A stretch of 13,867 nt of DNA from Brachyspira pilosicoli (GTDB lineage: Bacteria; Spirochaetota; Brachyspiria; Brachyspirales; Brachyspiraceae): the NCBI RefSeq assembly GCF_019402445.1, contig NZ_SRZM01000122.1, forward strand, positions 1 to 13,867. The letters are read 5' to 3'. The position numbers and the translations under genes were made by a program. The notes below the pieces were generated by a model. That model did no database searches. It was not told the origin of the DNA and saw nothing but the letters and a program-made list of their open reading frames with translations. Positions 7,067 to 13,867 of this stretch are shown in pieces; position 1 is the first letter of the stretch, and every line of letters begins with the position of its first letter.

Positions 7067-7945
7067 ATGGCTGAAGAATTAAAAATATCATATTTTGAAA
7101 AAAACCCAAGAACTTGTCCTGTATGTAATAAAGAGTTCTATCATGAGATGCTTCTTACTGGTGGAGGAAGATTAATTGCTGGTAATCTAAGAGATGATTT
7201 AAGAAGAACTTATGAGAAGAGTAAAAAATATGGTGCAGTGTATCCTCTTATATATGTTGTGGCTGTTTGCCCGTATTGCTTATATGCTGCTTTTCAAGAT
7301 GAGTTTAGTATGATTGATAGTAAAAAAATTAATGAGGCTCTTGATAGCTATGAGCAGAGGTCAAAATATATGCATGAGTTTTTTGGTCCTAGTATAGATT
7401 TTAAAAAGAATAGGAATTTAATATCTGGGGCTGCTAGTTATTTTTTGGCATTAGATGGATATCGTTATCATACTAAAGATTCTGCCCCTACACTCAAAAA
7501 AGCTTTATCATCTCTAAGATTAAGTTGGACTTTAGAAGATTTGGCTAGTGTTTATCCTAATGATAATTATGATAAATTAATACCGTTCTTTCAATATAAG
7601 GCTAGCGAATTTTATACTGAAGCTATAGAATATATGCAAAATGGTAAAGAGAGTTTTGATAAATTAAAAAGTTTTGGTCCTGACATAGATAATAATTTTG
7701 GTTATGAAGGAATGCTTTATATGGGGGCTTTGCTTGGTATGGATGCCTCAAAATTCATTCCAGACCCTAATGTTAAAGCTAGAACATTAGTGCAGGCTAA
7801 AAGAAAAATTAGTAAGATATTCGGTTCTGGTAAAAGTAGTAAATCAAAACCCTCTGCGTTGCTTGAAAAATTAAAAGAATTACATACTCGTATAAATGAA
7901 GAATTAACTTATTTAAATGAAAACTATGGAATAAATGTGGATTAA
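7067..7945 (+). CDS. DUF2225 family protein with two CPxC zinc-site motifs
   Basis: A 292-residue cytoplasmic protein of the DUF2225 (COG1655) family, whose biochemical role is not known to me. The family signature is clear: CPVCNKEF (17-24) and VCPYCLYAAF (67-76), which give four cysteines (17, 20, 68, 71) in a zinc-ribbon arrangement. A helical region with TPR-like character follows (about 130-245), then a Lys/Ser-rich linker (246-263) and a charged final helix. ATG at 7067 with AGGA (7057-7060) six bases upstream. The gap of 63 bp to the previous gene is the largest within this run. It contains TTAACA (7023-7028) and TATATA (7048-7053), but their 19-base spacing makes a separate promoter doubtful. 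LptG follows nine bp later, so the two are probably made together. Confidence 0.88.
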   Translation: MAEELKISYFEKNPRTCPVCNKEFYHEMLLTGGGRLIAGNLRDDLRRTYEKSKKYGAVYPLIYVVAVCPYCLYAAFQDEFSMIDSKKINEALDSYEQRSKYMHEFFGPSIDFKKNRNLISGAASYFLALDGYRYHTKDSAPTLKKALSSLRLSWTLEDLASVYPNDNYDKLIPFFQYKASEFYTEAIEYMQNGKESFDKLKSFGPDIDNNFGYEGMLYMGALLGMDASKFIPDPNVKARTLVQAKRKISKIFGSGKSSKSKPSALLEKLKELHTRINEELTYLNENYGINVD

Positions 7946-7954
7946 TTTACCTAA

Positions 7955-9025
7955 ATGAAAAAACTTAACTCATACTTATTAAAAGAATTTTTATCTATGT
8001 TTATAGGTTCGCTAATATTATTTGTTATATTAGTAACTATAGCAGACTTAAGTAGTAAATTATCTTATTATACTGAACATCCAGAAAATATGAGATATTT
8101 TATCATATATCACTTGGCAAGAACACCGCATAACTTGTATTATTTATTTCCAATAGCTTTAATGTTTTCTTCTACTTATGTGCTTGGAACTTTTGTAAAA
8201 AACAAAGAAATGTTGGCTGTACAAAACTCTGGTATAAGTTTATTTAAGTTTTCTTCGCCAATATTTGTTATAGTAATAGTATTATGTTTGGGCCTTATTG
8301 GATTTTGGCAATTTGTGGCTGCACCTATGAATAAAATATCTTTTGAGGCTAATGATTTAGGAAGAGGACATAAAAAAGCTGAATATACTGGAGCATTAAA
8401 TATATTTGGAGCTAATGATTATATATATTTTATAGAAAACTTTAATTTTAATGAAAACTATCTTACAAATACTGTTATTGTAAAATTAAAAAAAGATGGT
8501 GCTATAGATATGAGAATATCATCACCAAGTGTAAGATGGAATGATAATGAAAGAAGATGGTATGTTGAAAATGGTATATTAGCAGAGTTTAGTGATGAAA
8601 AAAACATATCTGTAAAAGAAATAACCAACTATCCACTTGATGTACTTGAAAGACCTGAACATTTTATGAATAGACCTTTATTAGATTCTATGAGTTTAAC
8701 TGAAGAGATGCATTGGATTAAATTAAGAAAAGAAGTAAATTTAAATACTAATAACCTTGAAACAGATTTTCACTATAGAATATCATATTGTTTCTCTGGA
8801 TTTATTATTGTTTTACTTGCTTCATTATTCTCAAAATTTTCTACTCAAAGTGTATTGGTAGTTAGTTTAGTAATGGTTATAATGGTTGCTTTATTATATT
8901 ATTCTATACTTATGATGTTTCGCTCTATGGGAGATGGTGGAAATATGAATCCATTTATAGCTGCTTGGATGCCTAATATTATATTTGCGGGACTTTGTTT
9001 CTTGGCATTTAAGAAATTCTATTAA
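7955..9025 (+). CDS. lptG: LptG-like lipopolysaccharide export permease (YjgP/YjgQ family)
   Basis: A 356-residue inner-membrane protein. In the Lpt system, LptF and LptG sit with the ATPase LptB and pull lipopolysaccharide out of the inner membrane. Six membrane segments can be drawn: about 12-32, 58-80, 100-122, 274-293, 298-322 and 333-353. Between the third and fourth lies a soluble domain of about 140 residues, the usual periplasmic jelly-roll. The N-terminus (YLLKEF, then TIADLSSKL) and the NKEMLAVQNSGIS stretch (83-95) fit LptG better than LptF, though the split is hard to make by eye. The ATG is nine bp after the DUF2225 stop, with no clear ribosome site, so coupling is likely. No lptF, lptB, lptA or lptC is in the window. 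Its presence supports an outer membrane with lipo-oligosaccharide. Confidence 0.88.
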   Translation: MKKLNSYLLKEFLSMFIGSLILFVILVTIADLSSKLSYYTEHPENMRYFIIYHLARTPHNLYYLFPIALMFSSTYVLGTFVKNKEMLAVQNSGISLFKFSSPIFVIVIVLCLGLIGFWQFVAAPMNKISFEANDLGRGHKKAEYTGALNIFGANDYIYFIENFNFNENYLTNTVIVKLKKDGAIDMRISSPSVRWNDNERRWYVENGILAEFSDEKNISVKEITNYPLDVLERPEHFMNRPLLDSMSLTEEMHWIKLRKEVNLNTNNLETDFHYRISYCFSGFIIVLLASLFSKFSTQSVLVVSLVMVIMVALLYYSILMMFRSMGDGGNMNPFIAAWMPNIIFAGLCFLAFKKFY

Positions 9026-9026
9026 T

Positions 9027-9458
9027 TTATAGTTGTTTCTCTAAAATTAAAGCACTATATTTATTGTTATAATATTTTTTTCTAATGCCTATACACTCAA
9101 AACCATTTTTTGTATAAAATTCTTTTGCATTAATATTATTTTCATGCAAATCTAATTTTATACTATCTACATTATTTTTTTTAGCATCATTAAATAGATA
9201 TGATAATAACTTCTTACCATAGCCTTTATTGTTAGGATAAGTAGCTATAAATAAAATATCTATTTCTGGAGAAAGCAAAAAATATATGATAAAGCCTACT
9301 ATTTTTTCATCATTCTTTATTACAACTACTTTATGATTTTTATCTTCTACATATTCTTTTATATAATTTTTAGGTAAAGTAATATATTCACTTTTTGATG
9401 ATATAAAAAGAATAGATTTTATTATATCATCATCAATATTATCTATAAGCTCTATCAT
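9027..9458 (-). CDS. RimI-like GNAT N-acetyltransferase
   Basis: A 143-residue cytoplasmic enzyme of the GNAT fold, which transfers acetyl from acetyl-CoA to an amine. Motif A is present: strand IDILFIATYP (66-75), then NNKGYGKKLL (76-85), where N-x-x-G-x-G stands for the usual Q/R-x-x-G-x-G/A pyrophosphate loop. The second half, HENNINAKEFYTKNGFECIG (105-124) followed by IRKKYY and SALIL, follows the pattern of RimI, which acetylates the N-terminal alanine of ribosomal protein S18. Other GNATs share parts of this pattern, so the substrate is a guess. It starts 14 bp after the proS stop with no clear ribosome site and probably depends on the proS transcript. Its stop is one base from the converging lptG stop. 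Confidence 0.85.
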   Translation of the reverse strand: MIELIDNIDDDIIKSILFISSKSEYITLPKNYIKEYVEDKNHKVVVIKNDEKIVGFIIYFLLSPEIDILFIATYPNNKGYGKKLLSYLFNDAKKNNVDSIKLDLHENNINAKEFYTKNGFECIGIRKKYYNNKYSALILEKQL

Positions 9459-9472
9459 ACTAAAAATATTTA

Positions 9473-11209
9473 TTATAATTTAGAGTTTATTTCATCAAAT
9501 AATTCTTTCTTTTTTGCCTTCACATATTCAACTATATCTTCAAGCTTAACTTCAACACTCTCTGAATCTTTTCTTAACTTAAACTCAACAACACCACGCT
9601 CAAGAGATTTTTTACCTACTATTATTCTCATAGGAATGCCTATTAAGTCGCAGTCATTAAGTTTAACACCAAGTCTAGCCTTTCTATCATCAAACATAGT
9701 TTCAACACCAATAGAACTTAAAGCATTATATATCTCTTCTGCTTTTTTGAATGAGTCTTCAGTTTCTTTATCAATAGCAACAACTATAGCCTCATAAGGA
9801 GCAACACTTATAGGAAATATTATACCCTTGTCATCATAATTTTGTTCTATTACAGAAGCCAAAGCCCTATTAACACCAATACCATAACAGCCCATTATAG
9901 GAGTAATTGCTTTATTGTTTTCATCTAATACAGTAAAATTAAATGCCTGAGTATATTTATCTCCAAGCTTAAATATATGCCCAAGCTCTAAACCTTTTTT
10001 CTGATACAACTTCTCTCCGCATTCAGGACATCTATCTTCCTCTTTGGCAACCCTAAAATCACCCCAAACATCAACATTAAAATCTCTATTTATATTAACA
10101 TTTTTTATATGTGTGTCATCTTTGTTTCCGCCTACTATTGCATCAGCTACTGTTTTTATAGACTTATCTGCAAATATTCTTATCTTTTTCTTTAATCCAA
10201 CAGGAGAAGCAAAACCAACCCTAGCCCCAGTAACTTCTTTTATAATATCCTCAGAAGCTAGTTCTATATCAAGTCCGCCTAAAGCATTTGAAAGTTTTGT
10301 TTCGTTTATCTCTAAATCGCCTCTAATAGCAACTAATATTACTTCATCTTCTTCTGTTTTGTATATTATGCTTTTAATAAAATTCTTTGAAGAAGTATTA
10401 AAGAACTTCTCTAAATCTTCAATAGTTTTTATATCTGGAGTATATACTTCCTCTAATGCTTTATCAGTATAAGACTTAGCCTCTTCATCTTCCATTACAT
10501 TAGCCTTTTCAACATTAGCCCTATAATTACACTTTGAGCAGAAAATAATGGTTTCTTCCCCTACTTCACTTAGCACCATAAACTCTTCGCTTCCTTCTCC
10601 ACCCATTGCTCCGCTGTCAGCCTTTACGCTAACCGTATCAAGCCCCATTCTCTTAAATATTTTTGTATAAGCACCGCTCATATCATTATAAGTTTTGTCA
10701 AGACATTCTTTAGTGATATGAAATGAATAAGCATCTTTCATAGTAAACTCTTTAGAGCGAATCACCCCAAATCTTGGACGAATCTCATCTCTAAATTTTG
10801 TATGTATTTGATATAATGTAACAGGCAAATCTTTATAAGACTGTATTTCATTTTGAGCTGTAATAGTAAATGCCTCTTCATGAGTAGGACCCATTGCCAT
10901 ATCAACATCATTTCTATCTTTTAGTCTGAATAATTCTTTTTTAAATCTCTCCCATCTTCCAGAAGGAGTTAATAATTCCTTTGAAACAAGTATAGGCATT
11001 ATGCATTCATTAGAGCCTATTGCATCCATCTCTTCGCGTATTATATTGGATATTTTATTTAATACCCTCACACCCAAAGGCAAATAAGAATAAAGCCCAT
11101 TAGATATTTTTCTTGCAAGTGCCGCTCTTATCATTAATTTATTAGAAGCTATTATAGCATCGCTTGGAGCTTCTTTTAGTGTTGGCATAAATAATTTCGA
11201 TAAACGCAT
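9473..11209 (-). CDS. proS: Prolyl-tRNA synthetase, bacterial type with editing domain
   Basis: A 578-residue cytoplasmic class II synthetase that charges tRNA-Pro. Class II motif 2 is seen at FRDEIRPRFGVIRSKEF (139-155), and motif 3 at GIGVNRAL (443-450). Between them, about 220-405, lies the insertion (INS) domain that hydrolyses mischarged Ala-tRNA-Pro; Lys279 in NFIKSI is at the place of the conserved editing lysine. The insertion is framed by two cysteine pairs, CSKC (224-227) and CPEC (394-397). The anticodon-binding domain fills about 470-578. Length and order are those of the E. coli-like form (about 570 residues), not the archaeal/eukaryotic type. ATG at 11209 with AGGA (11219-11222) nine bases upstream. 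No T-box leader is seen. Confidence 0.98.
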   Translation of the reverse strand: MRLSKLFMPTLKEAPSDAIIASNKLMIRAALARKISNGLYSYLPLGVRVLNKISNIIREEMDAIGSNECIMPILVSKELLTPSGRWERFKKELFRLKDRNDVDMAMGPTHEEAFTITAQNEIQSYKDLPVTLYQIHTKFRDEIRPRFGVIRSKEFTMKDAYSFHITKECLDKTYNDMSGAYTKIFKRMGLDTVSVKADSGAMGGEGSEEFMVLSEVGEETIIFCSKCNYRANVEKANVMEDEEAKSYTDKALEEVYTPDIKTIEDLEKFFNTSSKNFIKSIIYKTEEDEVILVAIRGDLEINETKLSNALGGLDIELASEDIIKEVTGARVGFASPVGLKKKIRIFADKSIKTVADAIVGGNKDDTHIKNVNINRDFNVDVWGDFRVAKEEDRCPECGEKLYQKKGLELGHIFKLGDKYTQAFNFTVLDENNKAITPIMGCYGIGVNRALASVIEQNYDDKGIIFPISVAPYEAIVVAIDKETEDSFKKAEEIYNALSSIGVETMFDDRKARLGVKLNDCDLIGIPMRIIVGKKSLERGVVEFKLRKDSESVEVKLEDIVEYVKAKKKELFDEINSKL

Positions 11210-11285
11210 AATATGTTTTCCTTAAAAAAAATTGTATTAATGATGTATTAAAAAAATTTGCTTTTTATGTAAGTCTTATTTTATT

Positions 11286-11327
11286 CAACTTTTTCCCGCC
11301 TTCGCTCTGCGGACTTCGTCAAAGTTG
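11286..11327. repeat. G+C-rich inverted-repeat element with nested hairpins
   Basis: An outer 7-bp stem CAACTTT (11286-11292) / AAAGTTG (11321-11327) encloses a hairpin CCGC (11296-11299) / GCGG (11309-11312) and a tiny GAC-TTC-GTC hairpin (11312-11320), forming a possible three-way junction. Positions 11295-11320 are 18 of 26 G or C (69 %), far above the surroundings. There is no T-run after it on either strand, so it is not an ordinary terminator. It may be one copy of a dispersed intergenic repeat, which needs the whole genome to test. Confidence 0.5.
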
Positions 11328-11339
11328 CAAAAAGTGCAA
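11325..11339. promoter_or_regulatory. Dyad box TTGCA-N5-TGCAA
   Basis: A perfect 5-bp inverted repeat with a 5-base centre, overlapping the right foot of the G+C-rich element. A related copy lies 40 bp away (11365-11378). The symmetry would fit a dimeric regulator or a small hairpin. I cannot name a regulator. Confidence 0.3.
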
Positions 11340-11364
11340 GTATCTTAGCTTTAATAGTTGGGTA

Positions 11365-11378
11365 TTGCAAAACATGCA
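11365..11378. repeat. Second copy of the TTGCAAAA-N2-TGCA box
   Basis: TTGCAAAACATGCA differs from 11325-11338 only at the two central bases, so 12 of 14 positions match, 40 bp apart start to start. The dyad is shorter here (TGCA arms). Two copies in one gap suggest a paired site or a remnant of duplication. Confidence 0.35.
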
Positions 11379-11469
11379 CAATGTGGTAAAGTCCCAGATA
11401 TCAAAACAAAATATAATTTTATTTTTTACAAAAAATTACGCTTTCAGTATATACTAAAAATATAAATTA

Positions 11470-12570
11470 TCAACCGTTATTAAAAGACTCTAAAATTATT
11501 TTTAATATTTTTTCTCTCAATATATCTATATTTATATTGTTTTTGGCACTAATAAAAATTGCATCATCATACATAGTAAGTATTTTGTTTTTTTGATTTT
11601 CTTCCAAACTATCAACTTTATTAAATACCATTATACGCTTTATATTTGAAGCTTCTATCTCTTTTATTGTAGCTTCAACATTAATAAGTTTCTCTTCAAT
11701 ATATTCATCTGTAGAATCAACCAAATGCAAAAGCAAATCAGCCTCTACCACTTCTGATAATGTAGACTTAAAAGAAGCTATTAAAGTATGCGGAAGCCTA
11801 TCTATAAAACCAACAGTATCGCTAATAATAGCCTCAACAGGTGCATCATCTGATAAATAAAGTTTTCTTGTATGAGTGTCTAATGTGGCAAAAAGTTTAT
11901 CTTCTACATAAGTGTCTTCTTTACATAAAAGATTAAATAATGTGCTTTTTCCAGCATTTGTATAACCTACTATAGCTATTCTAAAAGTAGAGCCTCTTCC
12001 TTTTCTTCCAGTGCTTGCCGATTTTTCTACTTTGCTTAATTGAGTTTTAAGTTTATGTATTCTCTCTCTTGCTCTTCTTCTGTCATACTCAAGTTGCTTC
12101 TCTCCAGCTCCACCTCTTAAACCTATTACGCCTCTTACTTGGCTTAAATTGCTCCTCTTACCCTTTAATCTCGGATATTCAAACTCCAAAAATGCTAACT
12201 CTACTTGCATTCTTGCTGTAAGTGTTTTGGCACGCATTGCAAATATCTCTAGTATAATTTCTGTTCTAGTTAATGCTTTTATATTAGAGCCTTCTTCTAT
12301 AGCATTAACCTGTGAACCGCTAAGCTCATTGTCAAAAACAAAATATTCTACACTGTCAGCTATAGCACTCTCTTTTAAAGATTCTAGTTTACCAGTTCCT
12401 ATATAAGTGCCTGCCACTATTTTCTGCTGTATAAAAGAAAATCTATCAGCTACCTCATAACCTGCAGTATCGCATAGCATAGAGAGCTCTGTTAAAATAT
12501 TGTCTATATTGATTTTTTTAGTTCTATATTCTTTTGAATCTGCTACAAATATTATATACGCTCTTTTCAT
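11470..12570 (-). CDS. hflX: Ribosome-associated GTPase HflX
   Basis: A 366-residue cytoplasmic GTPase. HflX binds the 50S subunit and splits stalled or idle 70S ribosomes, chiefly under stress. The N-terminal HflX domain (about 20-180) shows YIGTGKLESL (56-65) and the glycine-rich RGGAGEKQLE (152-161); many relatives have G-P-G-E-T-Q-L-E here. A long charged helix (about 160-185) leads to the GTPase domain: G1 GYTNAGKST (202-210), G2 threonine near 231-234, G3 DTVGF (251-255), G4 NKVD (317-320) and G5 SAK (341-343). There is no long C-terminal extension. AAAGG (12576-12580) is five bases before the ATG. It begins 11 bp after yqeK and is probably cotranscribed with it. Confidence 0.96.
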   Translation of the reverse strand: MKRAYIIFVADSKEYRTKKINIDNILTELSMLCDTAGYEVADRFSFIQQKIVAGTYIGTGKLESLKESAIADSVEYFVFDNELSGSQVNAIEEGSNIKALTRTEIILEIFAMRAKTLTARMQVELAFLEFEYPRLKGKRSNLSQVRGVIGLRGGAGEKQLEYDRRRARERIHKLKTQLSKVEKSASTGRKGRGSTFRIAIVGYTNAGKSTLFNLLCKEDTYVEDKLFATLDTHTRKLYLSDDAPVEAIISDTVGFIDRLPHTLIASFKSTLSEVVEADLLLHLVDSTDEYIEEKLINVEATIKEIEASNIKRIMVFNKVDSLEENQKNKILTMYDDAIFISAKNNINIDILREKILKIILESFNNG

Positions 12571-12581
12571 AAATACCTTTA

Positions 12582-13145
12582 TTACTTAATAACTAATGAA
12601 TTATACAGCTCTATAGTTTTATCAGATAAATACTGTTTTTTTGAAAGTACAAAATATATTGACTCTAATACCACTTTTAAAAATGCTTCATCAAAATTAA
12701 TAAAAATCTCTTCTCTTAATTTATCAGCCGTTTCCAATTTACGAGTAGGTTCAAGATAATCGGATGCATATATAATCTTTTCAAGCATACTCATATTAGC
12801 ATGGCCCACTGTGTGACTTTCTATAGCAGATATTATATCATCATCTTTTATATGAAACTCTTCTATTGTTATTATGGCACTTACTCTAGCATGGAGCAAA
12901 GCAGAAGTAATATGTTTAGGGTATTCTTTCTTATCATACTCTAATAAAATCTTTCTAATCTCTTCTTCTTTATATCTTTTACCTAAGTCATGACATAATG
13001 CTGCAATAGATGCCTTATTAACATCAACATTATAATGTTTTGCAAGTTTTATAGATAAATCTCTCGTTGAAAGTATATGCTCTTCTCTAAATGGAAGATA
13101 TTTTTTTATATAATCTAATATAGGCTTTTCATCAAAACTATTCAT
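12582..13145 (-). CDS. yqeK: YqeK-family HD-domain hydrolase (symmetrical Ap4A hydrolase)
   Basis: A 187-residue cytoplasmic protein of the HD superfamily. The YqeK family cuts diadenosine tetraphosphate into two ADP in bacteria lacking ApaH. Metal-binding residues can be followed: His23 in REEH, His52-Asp53 in ALCHDLGK (49-56), His85 in LLHARV, His111 in ESHTVG and Asp129 in IIYASDYLEPTR (124-135), which is strongly typical of YqeK. In many bacteria yqeK sits between nadD and rsfS; here it is paired with hflX instead, still a ribosome and stress setting. The ATG at 13145 is the only possible start near the domain (the next Met is residue 118). It has no ribosome site and lies 11 bases after a -10 box, so the transcript may be almost leaderless. 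Confidence 0.92.
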   Translation of the reverse strand: MNSFDEKPILDYIKKYLPFREEHILSTRDLSIKLAKHYNVDVNKASIAALCHDLGKRYKEEEIRKILLEYDKKEYPKHITSALLHARVSAIITIEEFHIKDDDIISAIESHTVGHANMSMLEKIIYASDYLEPTRKLETADKLREEIFINFDEAFLKVVLESIYFVLSKKQYLSDKTIELYNSLVIK

Positions 13146-13155
13146 AATTATAAAT

Positions 13156-13184
13156 ATTATGATATATTATTAAAATAATGTCAA
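13156..13184 (-). promoter_or_regulatory. Promoter of yqeK-hflX, very close to the ATG
   Basis: On the minus strand, a perfect TTGACA (13179-13184), a 17-base spacer and CATAAT (13156-13161; five of six). It is the best sigma-70-like promoter in the window. It begins directly after the stop codon of the upstream gene. A start site about seven bases past the -10 would be near 13149, leaving only about four bases before the ATG at 13145. Confidence 0.6.
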
Positions 13185-13862
13185 TTATCTGTATATAGAT
13201 TTGTTATTAAATACAGGTTTATAGCGTTTTTCTTTATCTAAAAAAGATTCTTTGTATTGGTCATAAAGCACAACACTGCCGTCTTCATTAACATGTCCTA
13301 CAGGGTCATACATATAAAAAGGCATAAAATCTTTTCCGCTAGCCATATTAGTATCAGCTGCCCCCCACTCTAAAGGCACATCAACCCCAAAAGTGCTTTT
13401 TTCTCTTATAGGCATACCATATATATAAACATATTTTGAATAAGTATCAACTGCTACAAGTGAATTATCTAGAGCAATTAATCCAGCACCCTTACCGCTA
13501 AATCTATAAAAATAAAAACGTTTAAGCATATTAGAATATTTATTATTTAATGATTTTGTATAAAGTGGATTGTATCCTCTATATTGATAATACTTCATAT
13601 TGTATATAGCAAATATTCCAGCCTTACTATTATCGCCTTTGTAATAATATTCATTTTTAGCAGAATCTAAACTCTCCCACTCTTTATCATCATGCTTGCT
13701 TACAAACTTAAAAGAAGGAACATTGTCTGAATTAAAAGTAGCAATCAAAAGCCAATCATTGAATTTAGAAGAACTGAAAGAATCCTCTCTCTCAATATCT
13801 CTAAAACCAAATAATGCTGTAGAATATATTAATAATATTATATAAAAAAATAGTCTTTTCAT
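13185..13862 (-). CDS. Exported protein of unknown function
   Basis: A 225-residue protein I do not recognise. Residues 1-19 are a signal peptide (MKRLFFYIILL, then a TALFG cleavage region), and no lipobox cysteine is seen; in fact the protein has no cysteine. The mature part is rich in Tyr, Phe, Ser, Asp and Lys and looks like a soluble beta-rich or mixed domain, without clear repeats or metal sites. Most likely periplasmic or surface located. The start at 13862 is supported by the signal peptide, but only five upstream bases are in view, so its ribosome site and promoter cannot be judged. It ends 39 bp before yqeK, which has its own promoter, so the two need not be linked in function. Confidence 0.75.
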   Translation of the reverse strand: MKRLFFYIILLIYSTALFGFRDIEREDSFSSSKFNDWLLIATFNSDNVPSFKFVSKHDDKEWESLDSAKNEYYYKGDNSKAGIFAIYNMKYYQYRGYNPLYTKSLNNKYSNMLKRFYFYRFSGKGAGLIALDNSLVAVDTYSKYVYIYGMPIREKSTFGVDVPLEWGAADTNMASGKDFMPFYMYDPVGHVNEDGSVVLYDQYKESFLDKEKRYKPVFNNKSIYR

Positions 13863-13867
13863 AATAA

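Larger units (their letters stand above)
11210..11469. other. Intergenic region between hflX and proS
   Basis: The only non-coding stretch over 150 bp in the window. It holds a G+C-rich structured element (11286-11327) and two related dyad boxes (11325-11339 and 11365-11378). On the proS side TACAAT (minus strand, 11231-11236) could be a -10 box for proS, but no -35 matches. I find no stem followed by a T-run that would end hflX transcription, and no tRNA. Confidence 0.6.

Noticed and set aside
10044..10472. Plus-strand open frame opposite proS
   Set aside because: Antisense shadow of the conserved proS editing region. The frame at 12149-12406 opposite hflX is likewise a shadow.
11421..11455. 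A/T hairpin (11421-11436) and palindrome AGTATATACT (11446-11455) after hflX as terminator
   Set aside because: Both are weak A/T stems and neither is followed by a T-run in the hflX direction.
11212..11457. Stop-free stretch of about 80 codons on the plus strand in the hflX-proS gap
   Set aside because: It has three cysteines close together and is long for such AT-rich DNA, but it has no usable start upstream (only an internal ATG giving 27 residues) and no ribosome site. It could be a gene remnant but cannot be supported.
11210..11469. T-box leader or tRNA ahead of proS
   Set aside because: No T-box core sequence, antiterminator or cloverleaf with a T-arm consensus could be found on either strand.

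Overview
The window is AT-rich (about a quarter to 30 % G+C by eye) and gene-dense, and reads like chromosomal core sequence of a diderm bacterium. The best fit is a spirochaete close to Brachyspira. The reasons are the very low G+C, an LptG-type lipo-oligosaccharide permease (outer membrane), a bacterial-type prolyl-tRNA synthetase, and the DUF2225 and YqeK families. The genus is an inference from general style, not from a database match. I see no IS element, phage gene, CRISPR array, rRNA or tRNA.

Layout. (1) Positions 1-3639, minus strand: the 5' part of a small secreted protein gene, a stand-alone AdoMet-binding reactivation domain of methionine synthase, and a metH that stops right after its B12 domain. 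The two MetH pieces are 23 bp apart and together make one cobalamin-dependent methionine synthase. (2) Positions 3640-3774: a divergent promoter region. (3) Positions 3775-9025, plus strand: a five-gene run with short gaps or overlaps, coding for a TPR-like cytoplasmic protein, a GlmU-like sugar nucleotidyltransferase with a left-handed beta-helix tail, an exported protein with seven internal repeats (probable beta-propeller), a DUF2225 protein and an LptG-like permease. At least the GlmU-like, exported and LptG genes point to the cell envelope. (4) Positions 9027-13862, minus strand: in transcription order, an exported protein of unknown function, yqeK (Ap4A hydrolase family), hflX (ribosome-associated GTPase), a 260-bp gap, proS, and a RimI-like acetyltransferase. 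The lptG and acetyltransferase genes converge with a single base between their stop codons.

The 260-bp gap between hflX and proS is the only sizeable non-coding stretch. It holds a G+C-rich structured element and two related dyad boxes. No stretch over 300 bp lacks a gene.

Nothing here is clearly a new system. The points most worth a second look are the split methionine synthase, whose gene junction would allow a -1 slip into one fused protein; the GlmU homologue, whose acetyltransferase half has lost its signature residues; the seven-repeat exported protein; two genes whose promoters sit so close to the ATG that their mRNAs may be leaderless; and the G+C-rich element in the hflX-proS gap.
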